From positions 23,728 through 87,727 of the forward strand of contig CM007344.1 in NCBI GenBank assembly GCA_000333855.2: a DNA stretch of 64,000 nt, written 5' to 3'. The notes under the pieces are model-generated. The model was not told where the DNA came from and did not search any database. It saw only the letters and a program-made list of their open reading frames with translations. The stretch is from Endotrypanum monterogeii. Taxonomy: Eukaryota; Euglenozoa; Kinetoplastea; Trypanosomatida; Trypanosomatidae. The position numbers and the translations under genes were made by a program. This document shows positions 10,524 through 20,390 of this stretch, piece by piece. Numbering within the stretch: position 1 is the stretch's first letter; the number at the start of each line of letters is the position of its first letter.

Positions 10524-11456
10524 TCAAAAAAAAAAATCTTTCCACATGCGTATCTGTGCGTGTTTGTGTTTGTGTGTGTGTGTGTGTGTGTGCGTGCGTC
10601 TGTGTGTGTATATTTCTTTCTTTCCTCATTACTGAAGCTATCACCCCCACCCACCAAATCCCTTTTGTTGTTGTTGTTGTTGTTTTTTGCGCCAGATGTC
10701 GTTTCTGTTGGCTTTTCTTGTTTGTTTGGAGGAGGGCAGAGGCTATAATTAGAGTAGATGCCACTCTTGGATGTAAGTAAAAGCCGACTTTTCTTCACCC
10801 TGCGTATGTGTGTAGGAGAGGAGTATGACTTGTTCTTTGTAGGCCTCAACAACGTCGATGTACAGTTCGCGTCTAAAAAAAAAATACATGGAAAAATATA
10901 TGTATTATATATTTATATTTATTTATTTACTTACATATGCACCTAGTTCCCTACCCCGAAGCCCAGAAGCGCGATGGCTACGTCACGCGCGCGCGCGGTA
11001 GAGAGAAAGGCTGGGTGAGTGGGTGGATGGGGATGGGGGAGGTGTCATCGACTGACGCGAGACAATATAACTAAATCATTATGCACAAATATCTGTATGT
11101 TAGAGCCGCTCCACAGTGAACAAGACTGAAATCGGAAAAAACAAAACGAGGATTGAGAACGATCCGCGCCACCTGATTGGCGAAGACGAAGAGGGACGCG
11201 GGAGGGGAAGGAAGGAACACACAGATTTTCTGCTCTCTCTCTCTCGTAAGCGCGGAAGAAGCGCGACAGGTGATTAGTGCACGAAGGCCCCGCATCTTCT
11301 GTACCATATTTAAAGGGTCTCAACTTCATAAAAAGCCATCAGCTCCTGGAGGGGGGGAGACCTTCATCATCCTAGTGACCCTGCCCCGCCTAAGTGGGGA
11401 GCGTCTTGCAACTTCACTCAGTTTATTTGTTACCACATCGCCCCTCACTTCCCCAA

Positions 11457-11495
<39 letters not shown>

Positions 11496-11598
11496 CTGTG
11501 TCTTGGGGTGTCCGCACATAACTCGAGGACGCCACTCTACAACAACACAAAAAAAAAAAAGAAGCCAAGTGGACATCTGCGTCTCCTCTGCTGGCGAG
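10524..11598. other. Intergenic spacer, repeat-rich
   Basis: A 1.1-kb spacer. It has an A run just after the LRR stop, (GT)n at about 10571-10592, a TTG triplet array at 10665-10683, an AT-rich patch at 10880-10940, CG-alternating sequence near 10985-11000 and (CA)n at 11460-11491. The CA array ends in CAG at 11491-11493, a candidate spliced-leader acceptor for the MPP6-like gene about 105 bases downstream. No coding frame was supported. Confidence 0.6.
11460..11491. repeat. (CA)n microsatellite
   Basis: A near-perfect CA array directly upstream of the MPP6-like gene. Its last unit provides an AG dinucleotide, so the array may form part of the splice-acceptor environment. That is inference. 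Confidence 0.85.
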
Positions 11599-12288
11599 AT
11601 GGACAAAGCCAAAACATTGGAAGTGCTTCGAGGCATGAAATTTATGCAGCGCAAGGAAGAGGCGAAGCGGCGCGCTGCGTTTGAGGTTTCCCAGCGGGAA
11701 GAAATTAGCCGACAGCTGCTGCAACCCCGCCTTGGTGGAAGCCAAACGACCGGGGAGGCAAATGACAAGAGCTCCTCCGCATTTCTAGGCACCGCTGGGG
11801 GCAGACCACCCAGGGCGACCATTCTGTACGATGACTCGTTTCACGCACACATGTACGGTCTCTCGCGGCGTAGCTTCACCGAAGCACTCTGCTGTGATGG
11901 TGCGACTCCGAGCATCTCAAATAAGGAACACAAAGACTCCAGCCTAGCAGATGGTACTGGGGGATCGGTGCCTTTGTCGAAGGACCTTGACGTCGTGCAG
12001 AAGCTAGAAAGGTCCCTCTCGAGCGAGAGCAACGTTACCAGCGATGCCGAAGTGGAGGACTTGTGGGGCGGTGAGGAGACGGAGGATTCCCCAAACGATC
12101 CGACAGCAACAGCTGGAAGGCGCCGCCACAGCGGCGAAAAAAGGCGCGCTGCTCGAGAAGGCAGTGACCAGCAGGAGCGCCAGGATGGGCGATTCCTCGT
12201 CAAGTCATCGCTGCGTGCCCCTAAGCTTCCGTTGCGTCTGCAGGAAAGCGTTGAACAGCAGCAGCACAAGCGGAGGCGCGGGGAGTAG
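11599..12288 (+). CDS. MPP6-like exosome cofactor
   Basis: A 229-aa protein with the two short motifs that mark M-phase phosphoprotein 6. Near the N terminus, residues 6-18 read TLEVLRGMKFMQR, the family's hallmark helix with MKFMQR. Around residues 76-97 is a YGLSRRSFTEA segment, equivalent to the YGRMSFRGF region of the human protein. MPP6 is an RNA-binding cofactor of the nuclear exosome that helps process the 3' end of 5.8S rRNA and decay nuclear RNA. The rest is acidic, then strongly basic at the C terminus (RRRHSGEKRRAARE and a KRRRGE end), suiting a nuclear RNA-associated protein. ATG 11599 places the motif at the N terminus as in the family. An upstream extension to 11503 is possible but its sequence is leader-like. 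Confidence 0.75.
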   Translation: MDKAKTLEVLRGMKFMQRKEEAKRRAAFEVSQREEISRQLLQPRLGGSQTTGEANDKSSSAFLGTAGGRPPRATILYDDSFHAHMYGLSRRSFTEALCCDGATPSISNKEHKDSSLADGTGGSVPLSKDLDVVQKLERSLSSESNVTSDAEVEDLWGGEETEDSPNDPTATAGRRRHSGEKRRAAREGSDQQERQDGRFLVKSSLRAPKLPLRLQESVEQQQHKRRRGE

Positions 12289-13232
12289 ATGTGCGAATTA
12301 AACACCTAAGCACTCTCTACCCGAGAAACTTGGGGTAGTCTGTCCTTTGGCGGACGTAGCCAACGCACACACATGCACACACGGCGTCGTCAAGATGTCT
12401 GCCCATTATCGTTCATGTGCGCATCTGTGTGTGTGTGTGTGTGTGTGCGCGCAAGCGAGGGATGTTGTTGTTATTGAAACGAGTAAGAAGTGATCGAAAA
12501 CATCAGATGGTTGTCTCCGTGAGTCGTGTGTACTCCACTAAACGCGCGCACGCAGACGCTCCTCCACCACCGCCACCACACTACCCTCCCTACCTCCCCT
12601 CAGTATCTGATCCACATCGAAAATCACCAAAATAAGTTGTGGCAACGAAGCTCACACACACAAATATATATTAATTTATGATGTTGGGAAGAGACGGCAT
12701 GGGAAGCGACAGCGGTAGACACGTCAAAAAAAAAAAAGGGGGTACTGCCTTGCACCTTATTCCTTTTTTTTTCTCTCGATTCGTTAGGTAAAAGAGGAGA
12801 CATTGCTCGATGGAGGCCACGCGCCAATATCCACCTCCGTTTCAGCCGACCTCGCTCATTACCTTTTTTTCTCGCTTCAATCAGCTTAAGATGCATCCCA
12901 CCCTACCCCCTCTTCTCCATTCTCTCCTGCGTACGCATTTCCTCCCTACCCTATATATGTATATATATATACATATATACATGTGTCTTTCGTTTTTTTT
13001 TTTTGGGGGGGGGGGGGCAACACTGCTATCGGTGCATGTATGCGTAAATCTGTGCGGGTGTGTGTCAAGTCTCCACCTGTTTAGGTGGTACTGCGTGTAG
13101 TTGTTGAAAAACACAAACACACACGCCAGCGCCTCGCCGTTGCCCTAAACAATTTACAGCACACCCGAGCAAACGCGCCTCCTTTCGCCTGTGCTTTTAC
13201 CTGAACTCATTACTGCCGAGAGTCGGTGCATC
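12289..13232. other. Intergenic spacer with homopolymer and TA tracts
   Basis: A spacer of about 0.94 kb. It contains (GT)n at 12427-12446, an A run near 12725-12736, T runs at 12765 and 12866, an imperfect TA patch at 12951-12980 and an abrupt T13-G13 homopolymer pair at about 12992-13017. No gene was seen. Confidence 0.6.
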
Positions 13233-15578
13233 ATGGAGCGGGAGGCGCAGCTGACAGTTGCTGCGTGGCAGCAGCAGCAGCAACAACAACAACAACAACA
13301 ACAACAGAGCGTGACAGACACCGCAACAAGCATGCGGAGCGCGAATGAGGAATCTTTTGATTGTGTGCGCCAGGCAGCAGTGGTGATGTTCAAGCAGCGG
13401 ACAAAAGATCTCACTCGCCTTTCTCAGGTGGAGGAGCAGTGCCAAGCCATTGAGGCAGAGCTGCACCAAGCCCAGGCGACTGCAACGCAACTTGCAGCAC
13501 AGCAGGCGTCGCTCGAAGCCCTCGTCGAGGAGGAGCAGCAGTCTACTCGCCAACGAGAAAGTAGACTGCAGGAACTGCACACCACCTTTCTGCACCTCGA
13601 CGAGGAACAGAAAATGAACAGCCGGTTGCAGCAGGCCGCAGAGGCAGCGATCGGAGCGGCAGTCATATTTATTCAGAACTTTACCGACTCGGACGGACGT
13701 CTTTTTCAGCTGCTGGGTTTAGCAAACGCACAGACAAAAGGCCGCAGCGCACGGGAATTGCAGCGGTTGCTCGCAGATGCTCAGCAAGGGTGCCTGGCTG
13801 CGCAGACCCATCGTCGGAGCTTTGTCTGTTTGCCCTCTTTCTCAGTATGTACCCAAGTCCTCGAAAGCGGGAATGAGCATTACACAGCGTCACCGATATT
13901 GAAGGAAGCAGTGTCAGCTGATGATACTACACCCAGCGTGCTGCATACACTTCAGCAGTGGATCGCCAAGACAGAATGGGCAGAGCACCGTGAGCTTGCA
14001 TCTGCCGTGAAGATCATGCAGCCCTTCGCCACATGGCTTTCGACGAATGACACCACCCTCCAGGAATCAGGAAAGACAGCTGTCACTGGAGAAGCATCCT
14101 CTGACCAGAGGCCTTCTTGGCCCTCGCTCACATCAAGTACCGCGGACCCCATGACAGAACATCAGTGGCTCAAGCTCCTGCTCCTTCTTCCCGAGGAGCA
14201 CAACGGCGGCGGCATGGCAGATTTTTCGACGGAAGACGACAAACCGTGTGGAACTCCACAGAGAGAGAACTCCTCTATGGACGCCAATAACAACCCGAAT
14301 TCGAGGAGCGAAGATGTACAGCTTGCCGTGCAAAGAAACCTCGTTGCCCCACTGCAGTCAATACTGGCCTGCAACACACATCTCCTATCCCTGTGTGAAA
14401 AGCAGCATCTGCAGCTTCCTGAAGATGCCCCCTCGCTGCCGGCCTTGCTAACCACAGCACAGAAGCAATGGGAAACGTTTAGCGCTGCGTGGCTACGGTG
14501 GAGGGAGGAGGTCAATGAAACACAGTCAGCTGCCAAAGCCGCTGCAGACGCAGAGGTGGTTTTAAATGCGGCGAAAGCGGAAGTTTGCAGATTACAAGAT
14601 CGCTGTGCCGAGCAATCGCTCAACCATGCCTCGCGCCTGGAAGAGGTAGAAAGCCTCAAGGGAATGGAGGTTACCCACCACGCCACGGCGTGGTCAAGGG
14701 GACGGTGCACCTTGCAAGCACAACGGGACTCGATACGTGCCATGTCTGAAAACATTTTGGCACTGAGCAAAGAGGAAGCGGCGCTTGCCACGGTGCTGCA
14801 GAACGACTCCGAAACCCACGCACATCAACTTCACACGCACGACATTGCCCTGAATAAACAAAAAGATCTGCTCACAGCGACGCAGCAGCGAGCCGATATC
14901 ACTGTGACGAGGGCCAAAGCACTAGAGACGAAGTACGCGGAGGCGCACCGCGTGCACGCGCTCTTGCAAGACGAACGTGAAGCTCTCTTGTCATGTGCTG
15001 CGAAATGGTTACGATTACCTTGGACTGCTACGGTAGACAATAATGATGGCACAGACATCAATATGGAGGGCACCTCGACAATTGGTGGGCTACCAGTGGC
15101 TTTGTGTGCGGCAACTGCTGGACAGAAACTGCTGGAGTCGATCGCAGGGCACTTCCCGTCTCAGGCAAGTTGGGCAGAGCGACTGTCCGAGCTGTCTTCA
15201 GAGGTCCATGACGCCGTAGGCGAGGACAATCACGGCAGTTCTTTCATCGCTTCCGTGTCCGAATTATTCGCCAACCTAATTGCCGACTGTGGTGACGCTC
15301 AGACCTCTGGAGTTAAATTGGTTGACGAGCCCGTACTCGATGCGGCAACACTTCGTAGGGCTATACATGACAATGCATCAGGTCTCGGCCTCCCAACCGA
15401 TCTTTTTGTCGATGACGTCGTCGATGCCGAGCTTCTCGCTGAGATACCGTACCTTCGCACATTTGCGATGGCAGAGCAGGCCAGCCGCATACGCATCGAG
15501 CAGCACCGTGCTTTGATGAGCGATGCGAGGACAGAAATATCCCTTCTCCGCAGCGAGCTGACCACAGTGGATGAATGA
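13233..15578 (+). CDS. Coiled-coil protein with N-terminal poly-Q
   Basis: A 781-aa protein not recognised beyond its structure. After a short N terminus it carries 13 consecutive Gln at about residues 13-25, encoded by four CAG, eight CAA and one CAG codon. Heptad-like, Glu/Gln/Ala-rich segments suggesting coiled coils lie at about residues 60-150, 425-500 and 540-610, and another short one lies at the C terminus. Between them are less ordered Ser/Thr-rich parts. The family looks restricted to trypanosomatids, and coiled-coil proteins of this kind are often cytoskeletal, but nothing here proves it. ATG 13233 was chosen as start; the frame is open to 13191 and a second start there would add 14 residues. 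No enzymatic motif was seen. Confidence 0.75.
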   Translation: MEREAQLTVAAWQQQQQQQQQQQQQSVTDTATSMRSANEESFDCVRQAAVVMFKQRTKDLTRLSQVEEQCQAIEAELHQAQATATQLAAQQASLEALVEEEQQSTRQRESRLQELHTTFLHLDEEQKMNSRLQQAAEAAIGAAVIFIQNFTDSDGRLFQLLGLANAQTKGRSARELQRLLADAQQGCLAAQTHRRSFVCLPSFSVCTQVLESGNEHYTASPILKEAVSADDTTPSVLHTLQQWIAKTEWAEHRELASAVKIMQPFATWLSTNDTTLQESGKTAVTGEASSDQRPSWPSLTSSTADPMTEHQWLKLLLLLPEEHNGGGMADFSTEDDKPCGTPQRENSSMDANNNPNSRSEDVQLAVQRNLVAPLQSILACNTHLLSLCEKQHLQLPEDAPSLPALLTTAQKQWETFSAAWLRWREEVNETQSAAKAAADAEVVLNAAKAEVCRLQDRCAEQSLNHASRLEEVESLKGMEVTHHATAWSRGRCTLQAQRDSIRAMSENILALSKEEAALATVLQNDSETHAHQLHTHDIALNKQKDLLTATQQRADITVTRAKALETKYAEAHRVHALLQDEREALLSCAAKWLRLPWTATVDNNDGTDINMEGTSTIGGLPVALCAATAGQKLLESIAGHFPSQASWAERLSELSSEVHDAVGEDNHGSSFIASVSELFANLIADCGDAQTSGVKLVDEPVLDAATLRRAIHDNASGLGLPTDLFVDDVVDAELLAEIPYLRTFAMAEQASRIRIEQHRALMSDARTEISLLRSELTTVDE
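13268..13306 (+). repeat. In-frame CAG/CAA repeat (poly-Q)
   Basis: Thirteen Gln codons in a row, a mix of CAG and CAA. The array is in frame within the coiled-coil gene, so length changes would only alter the number of Gln residues. Confidence 0.95.
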
Positions 15579-17005
15579 GCGCTCCAAGAGTGAGATGAGA
15601 GCAGCAATCTATCCTCCGCAAACAGCCTAGCTGATGAGCTGGTGACACTACCTCAATAGGTATCCGCCCTCTGCCCGCCTCCCCTTCCCCTCACCCGTCT
15701 CGCTCTTGTTATACCTGTTTCTCATCTGAGCGCACACACACACACCCTTTTTTCTCTCATCTCCTCCCCTCGAAGCTGACGATGCGAGCGGGGAGGGGGC
15801 ACGGCGGGTACTGCTTTTACTTGGCCCTTTATTCACGTCTCATGATTACTTTTTTTTTCCCCCACTCTGCTGCTGCTTCTGCTGCATTCGCACGTAACAC
15901 CCGAAATGGGGGAATGTAAGCTGCTCGCTACGTGTTCCGCCTGTCTGGTGCTCAACGTCCCCTCACTCAACTCATCGCTGACTCTCTAGATTTGTGTCAC
16001 TCACGCTTTCGATGCCTACGTCTGAGAGGTCGTGTTTTTTTTTAATCTTTGTGTGGCAGTTCTCTCAGAGTATCTCGACCAAAACAAAACAACAAAAAAA
16101 AAAGATGCGAACAAGGATACGTCCAGAGGGAATAAAGAAAAGTACATCTTCCATCGTACCGCACGGGCGCAGACCTATGAGTGGACGGCGACGTGATGAA
16201 AAAAAAAAAATGAGAAAGAAAGGGTGGGAGAGAGGGTATCAAAGGAGGTGGAGTCCCTCTCCTCTCCTAAGATGACGAACAAAAGTTCTGTTCGACCACT
16301 ACTCCAACCCTTTCTCCTTTCCCTTTTCCCTCACTACCCACATACGCGTTTCTTCAAGAACGAGTGTATCTTGACCACGTGACTTGCTCATCAACGCCCC
16401 ATCCGACTTTTTTTTTTTTTGCACCCCCGTCTACGCTCCTTGTTCTCCAGGTTCTACACTGCTTTGTTGGTATCGCGCCCATCATCGCATCTCTCGTGTG
16501 TGAACGTTACCCTCACGACGCGCTCACTCTGTCTCACACAGTCAACACTATCGTTTGCCTCGCTTTCGTATCACGTAACTTCTTTCTCTGCCTTCACTAC
16601 ATCTTTTTTTTTCTCTCTCTGTGTTGTACCTCCCCCCAAATTCTGCTGAAAAAAAAGAAAATCTGCCAAAGAGATATACTCACCTGTATCATCTGCTCCT
16701 GACCTCTATCCAGTCACTTCATTCACGGCATACACTCTCTCAGAGTGCCGGATTGAACACACGTGTGTGCGTGTGTGTGTGGTTTCTGTTTGGGTGAGTG
16801 GGGACCTGATTTCTTTTAATAGTTGCTGTTCAACCTCTTGATTACTTTTGATTCCTACCTTATTGCTTTTTTTTTTTTGGTGGTGTGTGCGTGCGTAAGG
16901 GGAAGGGGGTCGTAACTCTCGGCAAAAAAAAAGTGCTTTTTGCAAACTGAACACGGACGCACACATAGGTATAGTACAACACGCAATTCTCCAAAAACCG
17001 AAGGG
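15579..17005. other. Intergenic spacer, pyrimidine-rich
   Basis: A 1.4-kb spacer. It is mostly C/T-rich on the + strand, with T runs at about 15848, 16032, 16408, 16603 and 16866, and A runs at 16095 and 16200. The T run at 16867-16878 followed by the AG at 16898-16899 is a reasonable splice acceptor for the DnaJ gene at 17006. No coding frame was supported. Confidence 0.6.
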
Positions 17006-19375
17006 ATGAGGCGCTGCGTGGCGCTGGGCTTGCTCAGCCTGCTCTTGGCTACCTGCCTCATCCATGAAGGGGTAAGCGTGGTGGCACTGGTCGCGACCAG
17101 TACCCGTACTACAGCCCTGTACGATGACCTCGGCGTCGCCAAGAGTTCCAGCAAGAACGAAATCAAAAAAGCCTTTCGCGCCCTCACCCGCCAGCATCAC
17201 CCCGATCTGAAAGAAACCTATCAGGAAAAGGAAGATGCCAAAGCAACCATGGCGAGGGTGCTTCGCGCCTACGAAGTGCTCTCAGACGACAAGAAGAGGG
17301 CTGCGTACGACGAATCAGGCGCGGTCCCTGGGGAGGCCCCAAACATTGAAGAAATGACAGCAGATGAGCTCTTCAGGCACTACCACCAGTCGTCGCCCAT
17401 CTTCTCCAAGTCAGCGACGCTCTCACGCGTGGATCAGCTGCGCCGCCTACAGAACTTTCGCGGTCCACGTGTTTTTCTGATTCATGTGTACGACGACACA
17501 CAATGCAAGAACTGTCGCCACTACAGCGCCGCGTGGGAGACGATGTACCAGTCCAGTCTGGTGCAAGCGGGTGTGCTCGAGATGTACCGCATCGACGCCC
17601 TCAGTGAGGATGGAAAACCCCTCCTGGACCACCTCGGCATCCGCTACCGAAAAGAACCGCTCGTAGTCGCCATCGTAGACGGGGAGGTGTGGACGCTGTA
17701 CAGCATTGCGGAATCTATGAATAAGCGCACCCACGACCGATCCTTTCAAAATCTGCTCGAGTTTGTGATGTCGTTCTTCTACAATGTCTTTGAGGAGACA
17801 ACCTCGCTAGAGGTGGCCCAGCTGGATGACCTCCTCACATTTCTGCGGGCTCCGCGGTCCGCCAAGCAACCCCTTCGGGTGCTGCTGCCCAAGATCCACG
17901 CTGAGTCGATCCCGCTGGCCTTGCAGATGCGCTACCACCAGATCGCTCTCCGCAGCGTGCCGCGCAACACCCTCATCGAATTTGTGGAAGAGTACTGCGC
18001 CATGGAAATCGACGTGAAAGACCGCTTTGGCGAGAGCATTGCGATGCCAGAGTTCATCGTCGTATCAACGGAGGTGCTCCCGACACCATCAAATGACGCA
18101 GATGGAGCGAGCACGGCATCAACAACACCAGAGAGGAGCTGCCGTCTGGTACACATCGGAGCTGCGGTAGCGCTCACGTACGGCAAGGCCTCCGGATTTC
18201 TTGAGAGCCATTTACCGGAGCGGCATGTCGGAATGAAGGGTCTGCGCTACGTCGGTGCTGCAGACTTCCTAGACGTGTGTCGAGAAAACTGCCTAGTGTG
18301 GTTGCGCGAAGACTGTTCCAAGCCGCCTGACGCTCGCGTGACGGCCCTCATGGCACACGACTACCTCTCCTTCAAGACGGGTTACTGGTGCATGGAGGAA
18401 GAGCGAAATCTGGCCAGTGCCATGAGCAAAGCGGGTGTGTGGACGGCGACCTCTGAACATATGGAGGCCTCCCCGTCAGCCATAGTCGCCTTCGTCGGTG
18501 GCAACGACCACATTACCTACCAACTCGTATCCCTGCAAACAAAGCCACTAGAAGAGATCACTCGCAAGGACGTCTATGCCGCTCTATCGACGCTTATTGA
18601 CACGGAAGAGGAAGTCGAGAAAGGTGACGAGGCTGCCAGCGTCGCCACGCCCATTCAGTCGCGCCTCCCACAGCCCGTTTCGAGTCTTCTTGCGACAGAC
18701 GGGTTCCCCATGACCTACAAGCAGCGCCTCTACATACAAATAATGACCCTATACACCTTTGTGGCTCCGTTGCTGTCTAACGCGTGGCCGTTCTTCCTTA
18801 TGTACCTCGTCCAACGCTTTATCCTGAACCGCAACCGGCCAGCGGACGAAAATGGGGGACAAAGTAATGACAACGACGCGAAGGCGAAGAAACCAGGGGA
18901 GGCGAATGCCACCGCCAACGGTCATGCGGGGACGGGAGAGGCATCAGCGCCACCAGTACGTCGTCGCATCCGCAAGCCTCAGCCCCGCGTCGGCCCGTAC
19001 AACTCTCGCGACATGATTTGGGCAAAGGAAGAAAAAGGATTTCTGCTTTTCCTCGTGAGGGATGATCTGGCCTCTGGGTCTCTGCCGCTACCCCGCATTG
19101 CCATGGAGGAGCCTTTCACCGTGCGCGTTCTTGGCACCGGACAGAGCAAGTGGCGAGAATGGATCCTCACCCACAAACCTGCAGTTCCGGAAGGCGCGGA
19201 GGGGGACTTACCGGAGGCAGAGCGCAGTATATCCGTCATGGCGATTCGCAAGACTCGTATGAAGTCCCTTGTGAAGTCAGACGCACAGACAATCGACGCC
19301 TTCCTGCGAGACCTCCTCGACGGTACGAAAAACCCGAGCGATGAGCTACCGCTGTGGGCATACGACGAAGAGTAG
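17006..19375 (+). CDS. ER J-domain/thioredoxin-like membrane protein (DNAJC16-type)
   Basis: A 789-aa secretory-pathway J protein. Residues 1-25 form a signal peptide (RRCVALGLLSLLLATCLI). The J domain spans about 38-103 with an intact HPD at 65-67, so it should stimulate an Hsp70, presumably the ER BiP. A thioredoxin-like domain follows from about 140, with a CKNC motif at 167-170, so a CxxC pair is kept although the usual WCGHC context is lost. One transmembrane helix lies near 575-600 and is followed by a charged, probably cytosolic tail of about 190 residues. Signal peptide, J domain, thioredoxin fold and a single late membrane helix, at this overall length, is the layout of animal DNAJC16. 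ATG 17006 is the start that places the signal peptide at the N terminus; the open frame extends to 16940. Confidence 0.85.
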   Translation: MRRCVALGLLSLLLATCLIHEGVSVVALVATSTRTTALYDDLGVAKSSSKNEIKKAFRALTRQHHPDLKETYQEKEDAKATMARVLRAYEVLSDDKKRAAYDESGAVPGEAPNIEEMTADELFRHYHQSSPIFSKSATLSRVDQLRRLQNFRGPRVFLIHVYDDTQCKNCRHYSAAWETMYQSSLVQAGVLEMYRIDALSEDGKPLLDHLGIRYRKEPLVVAIVDGEVWTLYSIAESMNKRTHDRSFQNLLEFVMSFFYNVFEETTSLEVAQLDDLLTFLRAPRSAKQPLRVLLPKIHAESIPLALQMRYHQIALRSVPRNTLIEFVEEYCAMEIDVKDRFGESIAMPEFIVVSTEVLPTPSNDADGASTASTTPERSCRLVHIGAAVALTYGKASGFLESHLPERHVGMKGLRYVGAADFLDVCRENCLVWLREDCSKPPDARVTALMAHDYLSFKTGYWCMEEERNLASAMSKAGVWTATSEHMEASPSAIVAFVGGNDHITYQLVSLQTKPLEEITRKDVYAALSTLIDTEEEVEKGDEAASVATPIQSRLPQPVSSLLATDGFPMTYKQRLYIQIMTLYTFVAPLLSNAWPFFLMYLVQRFILNRNRPADENGGQSNDNDAKAKKPGEANATANGHAGTGEASAPPVRRRIRKPQPRVGPYNSRDMIWAKEEKGFLLFLVRDDLASGSLPLPRIAMEEPFTVRVLGTGQSKWREWILTHKPAVPEGAEGDLPEAERSISVMAIRKTRMKSLVKSDAQTIDAFLRDLLDGTKNPSDELPLWAYDEE

Positions 19376-19832
19376 CCGTGAAGGAGGAGGGGGAGAATGG
19401 CTACCCCCCCCCCCTCCCACAGTTGTATGGCTGAGGTATAATAAAGAAAAAAAAAGAGGAGAGCAACTGAATCCACAGGAGTGGCATCGTGGGAGATCAC
19501 TGGCTGTTGTCGTGGCTCCGAGGTCTGTAAAGATCTAGAACACACCCCTTGCGGTAGCTACGCTGCTGTATTTGTCTGTCTCAGAGTGCTGAAGTGTGCG
19601 TGTGTGTGTGTATAAGTTTCTCCATGCGGGATGCCTGTTGTTATAAAAAAAAATAAAGGCAGAGAGATCGACGTGCAACGGCACACATACACATACACGT
19701 GACATAATGATTTTTTTTTCTCACGACGACAATGTGCGCTTTGCGTACAACGTAACAAGACAAGGAAAAGACGTAACCAGTGCGAGCGGTCGAAACAGGC
19801 AACAGGGCGGGGCACGCACGCACACACACACA

Positions 19833-19858
19833 CACACACACAGACGTCTGTGTGTGTG
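19833..19858. repeat. Perfect CA/TG palindrome
   Basis: A CA array runs into CAGACGTCTG and then into a TG array. The result is a perfect 26-bp palindrome centred between 19845 and 19846. It lies in a spacer and could form a hairpin in RNA. Confidence 0.9.
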
Positions 19859-20239
19859 CGCGTGTGCTTGTGTATCTGCGAGTCGAAATATTAAAAAAAG
19901 TAGGGGAGTATACGATGCTGTCAGATTTACACAATGAGCCTCCCTTCCTCCCTGCGTGCTCGCTGCTTCGAAAAAAAAAAGGTGGGTTGTGGTACAAGGC
20001 CCTGTCACTTTCTTTTCAACTGACTTCCCTTTCCCACGCTCTCCCTCTCTTTCCTTTTTATCCCTCTCGCCTTTTCTACGCTGCGTACACGGCGCAACAC
20101 GCATATGTATGCATATGGACGATCAGATACACGCACACCAGACGCGCGCGCGCGCCACCAAACTCCACCCACGTGGCTCGACTCCAATAATATATTTAAA
20201 AATTTGATTTTGTGTTGCGACCTTGAGTATACTTTGCTA

Positions 20240-20270
20240 TTGTTGTTTATTTTCTTTTCCATTTCTAAAG
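20240..20270 (+). promoter_or_regulatory. Candidate trans-splice acceptor for ENT-domain gene
   Basis: A T/C-rich tract ends at about 20266 and is followed by the first AG at 20269-20270, 120 bases upstream of the ATG. This fits the pyrimidine-tract-plus-AG rule for spliced-leader addition in trypanosomatids. It was predicted by eye only. Confidence 0.4.
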
Positions 20271-20390
20271 GAAAAGACATTAATACACCAAGACTGGGTC
20301 TCTCCAAGACCTCCAGACACACACACACACACACACACACACTATACGAGGACTTCACCTGGTAATAGAGCGTCATACACGCACAAGCAT

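Larger units (their letters stand above)
19376..20390. other. Intergenic spacer with CA/TG palindrome
   Basis: A spacer of about 1 kb. It holds a C run near 19404-19415, A and T homopolymers, a CA array that turns into its own complement (see 19833-19858) and a second CA array at about 20316-20342. A clear pyrimidine tract at 20240-20266 ends in AG at 20269-20270, a good candidate acceptor for the next gene. Confidence 0.6.
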
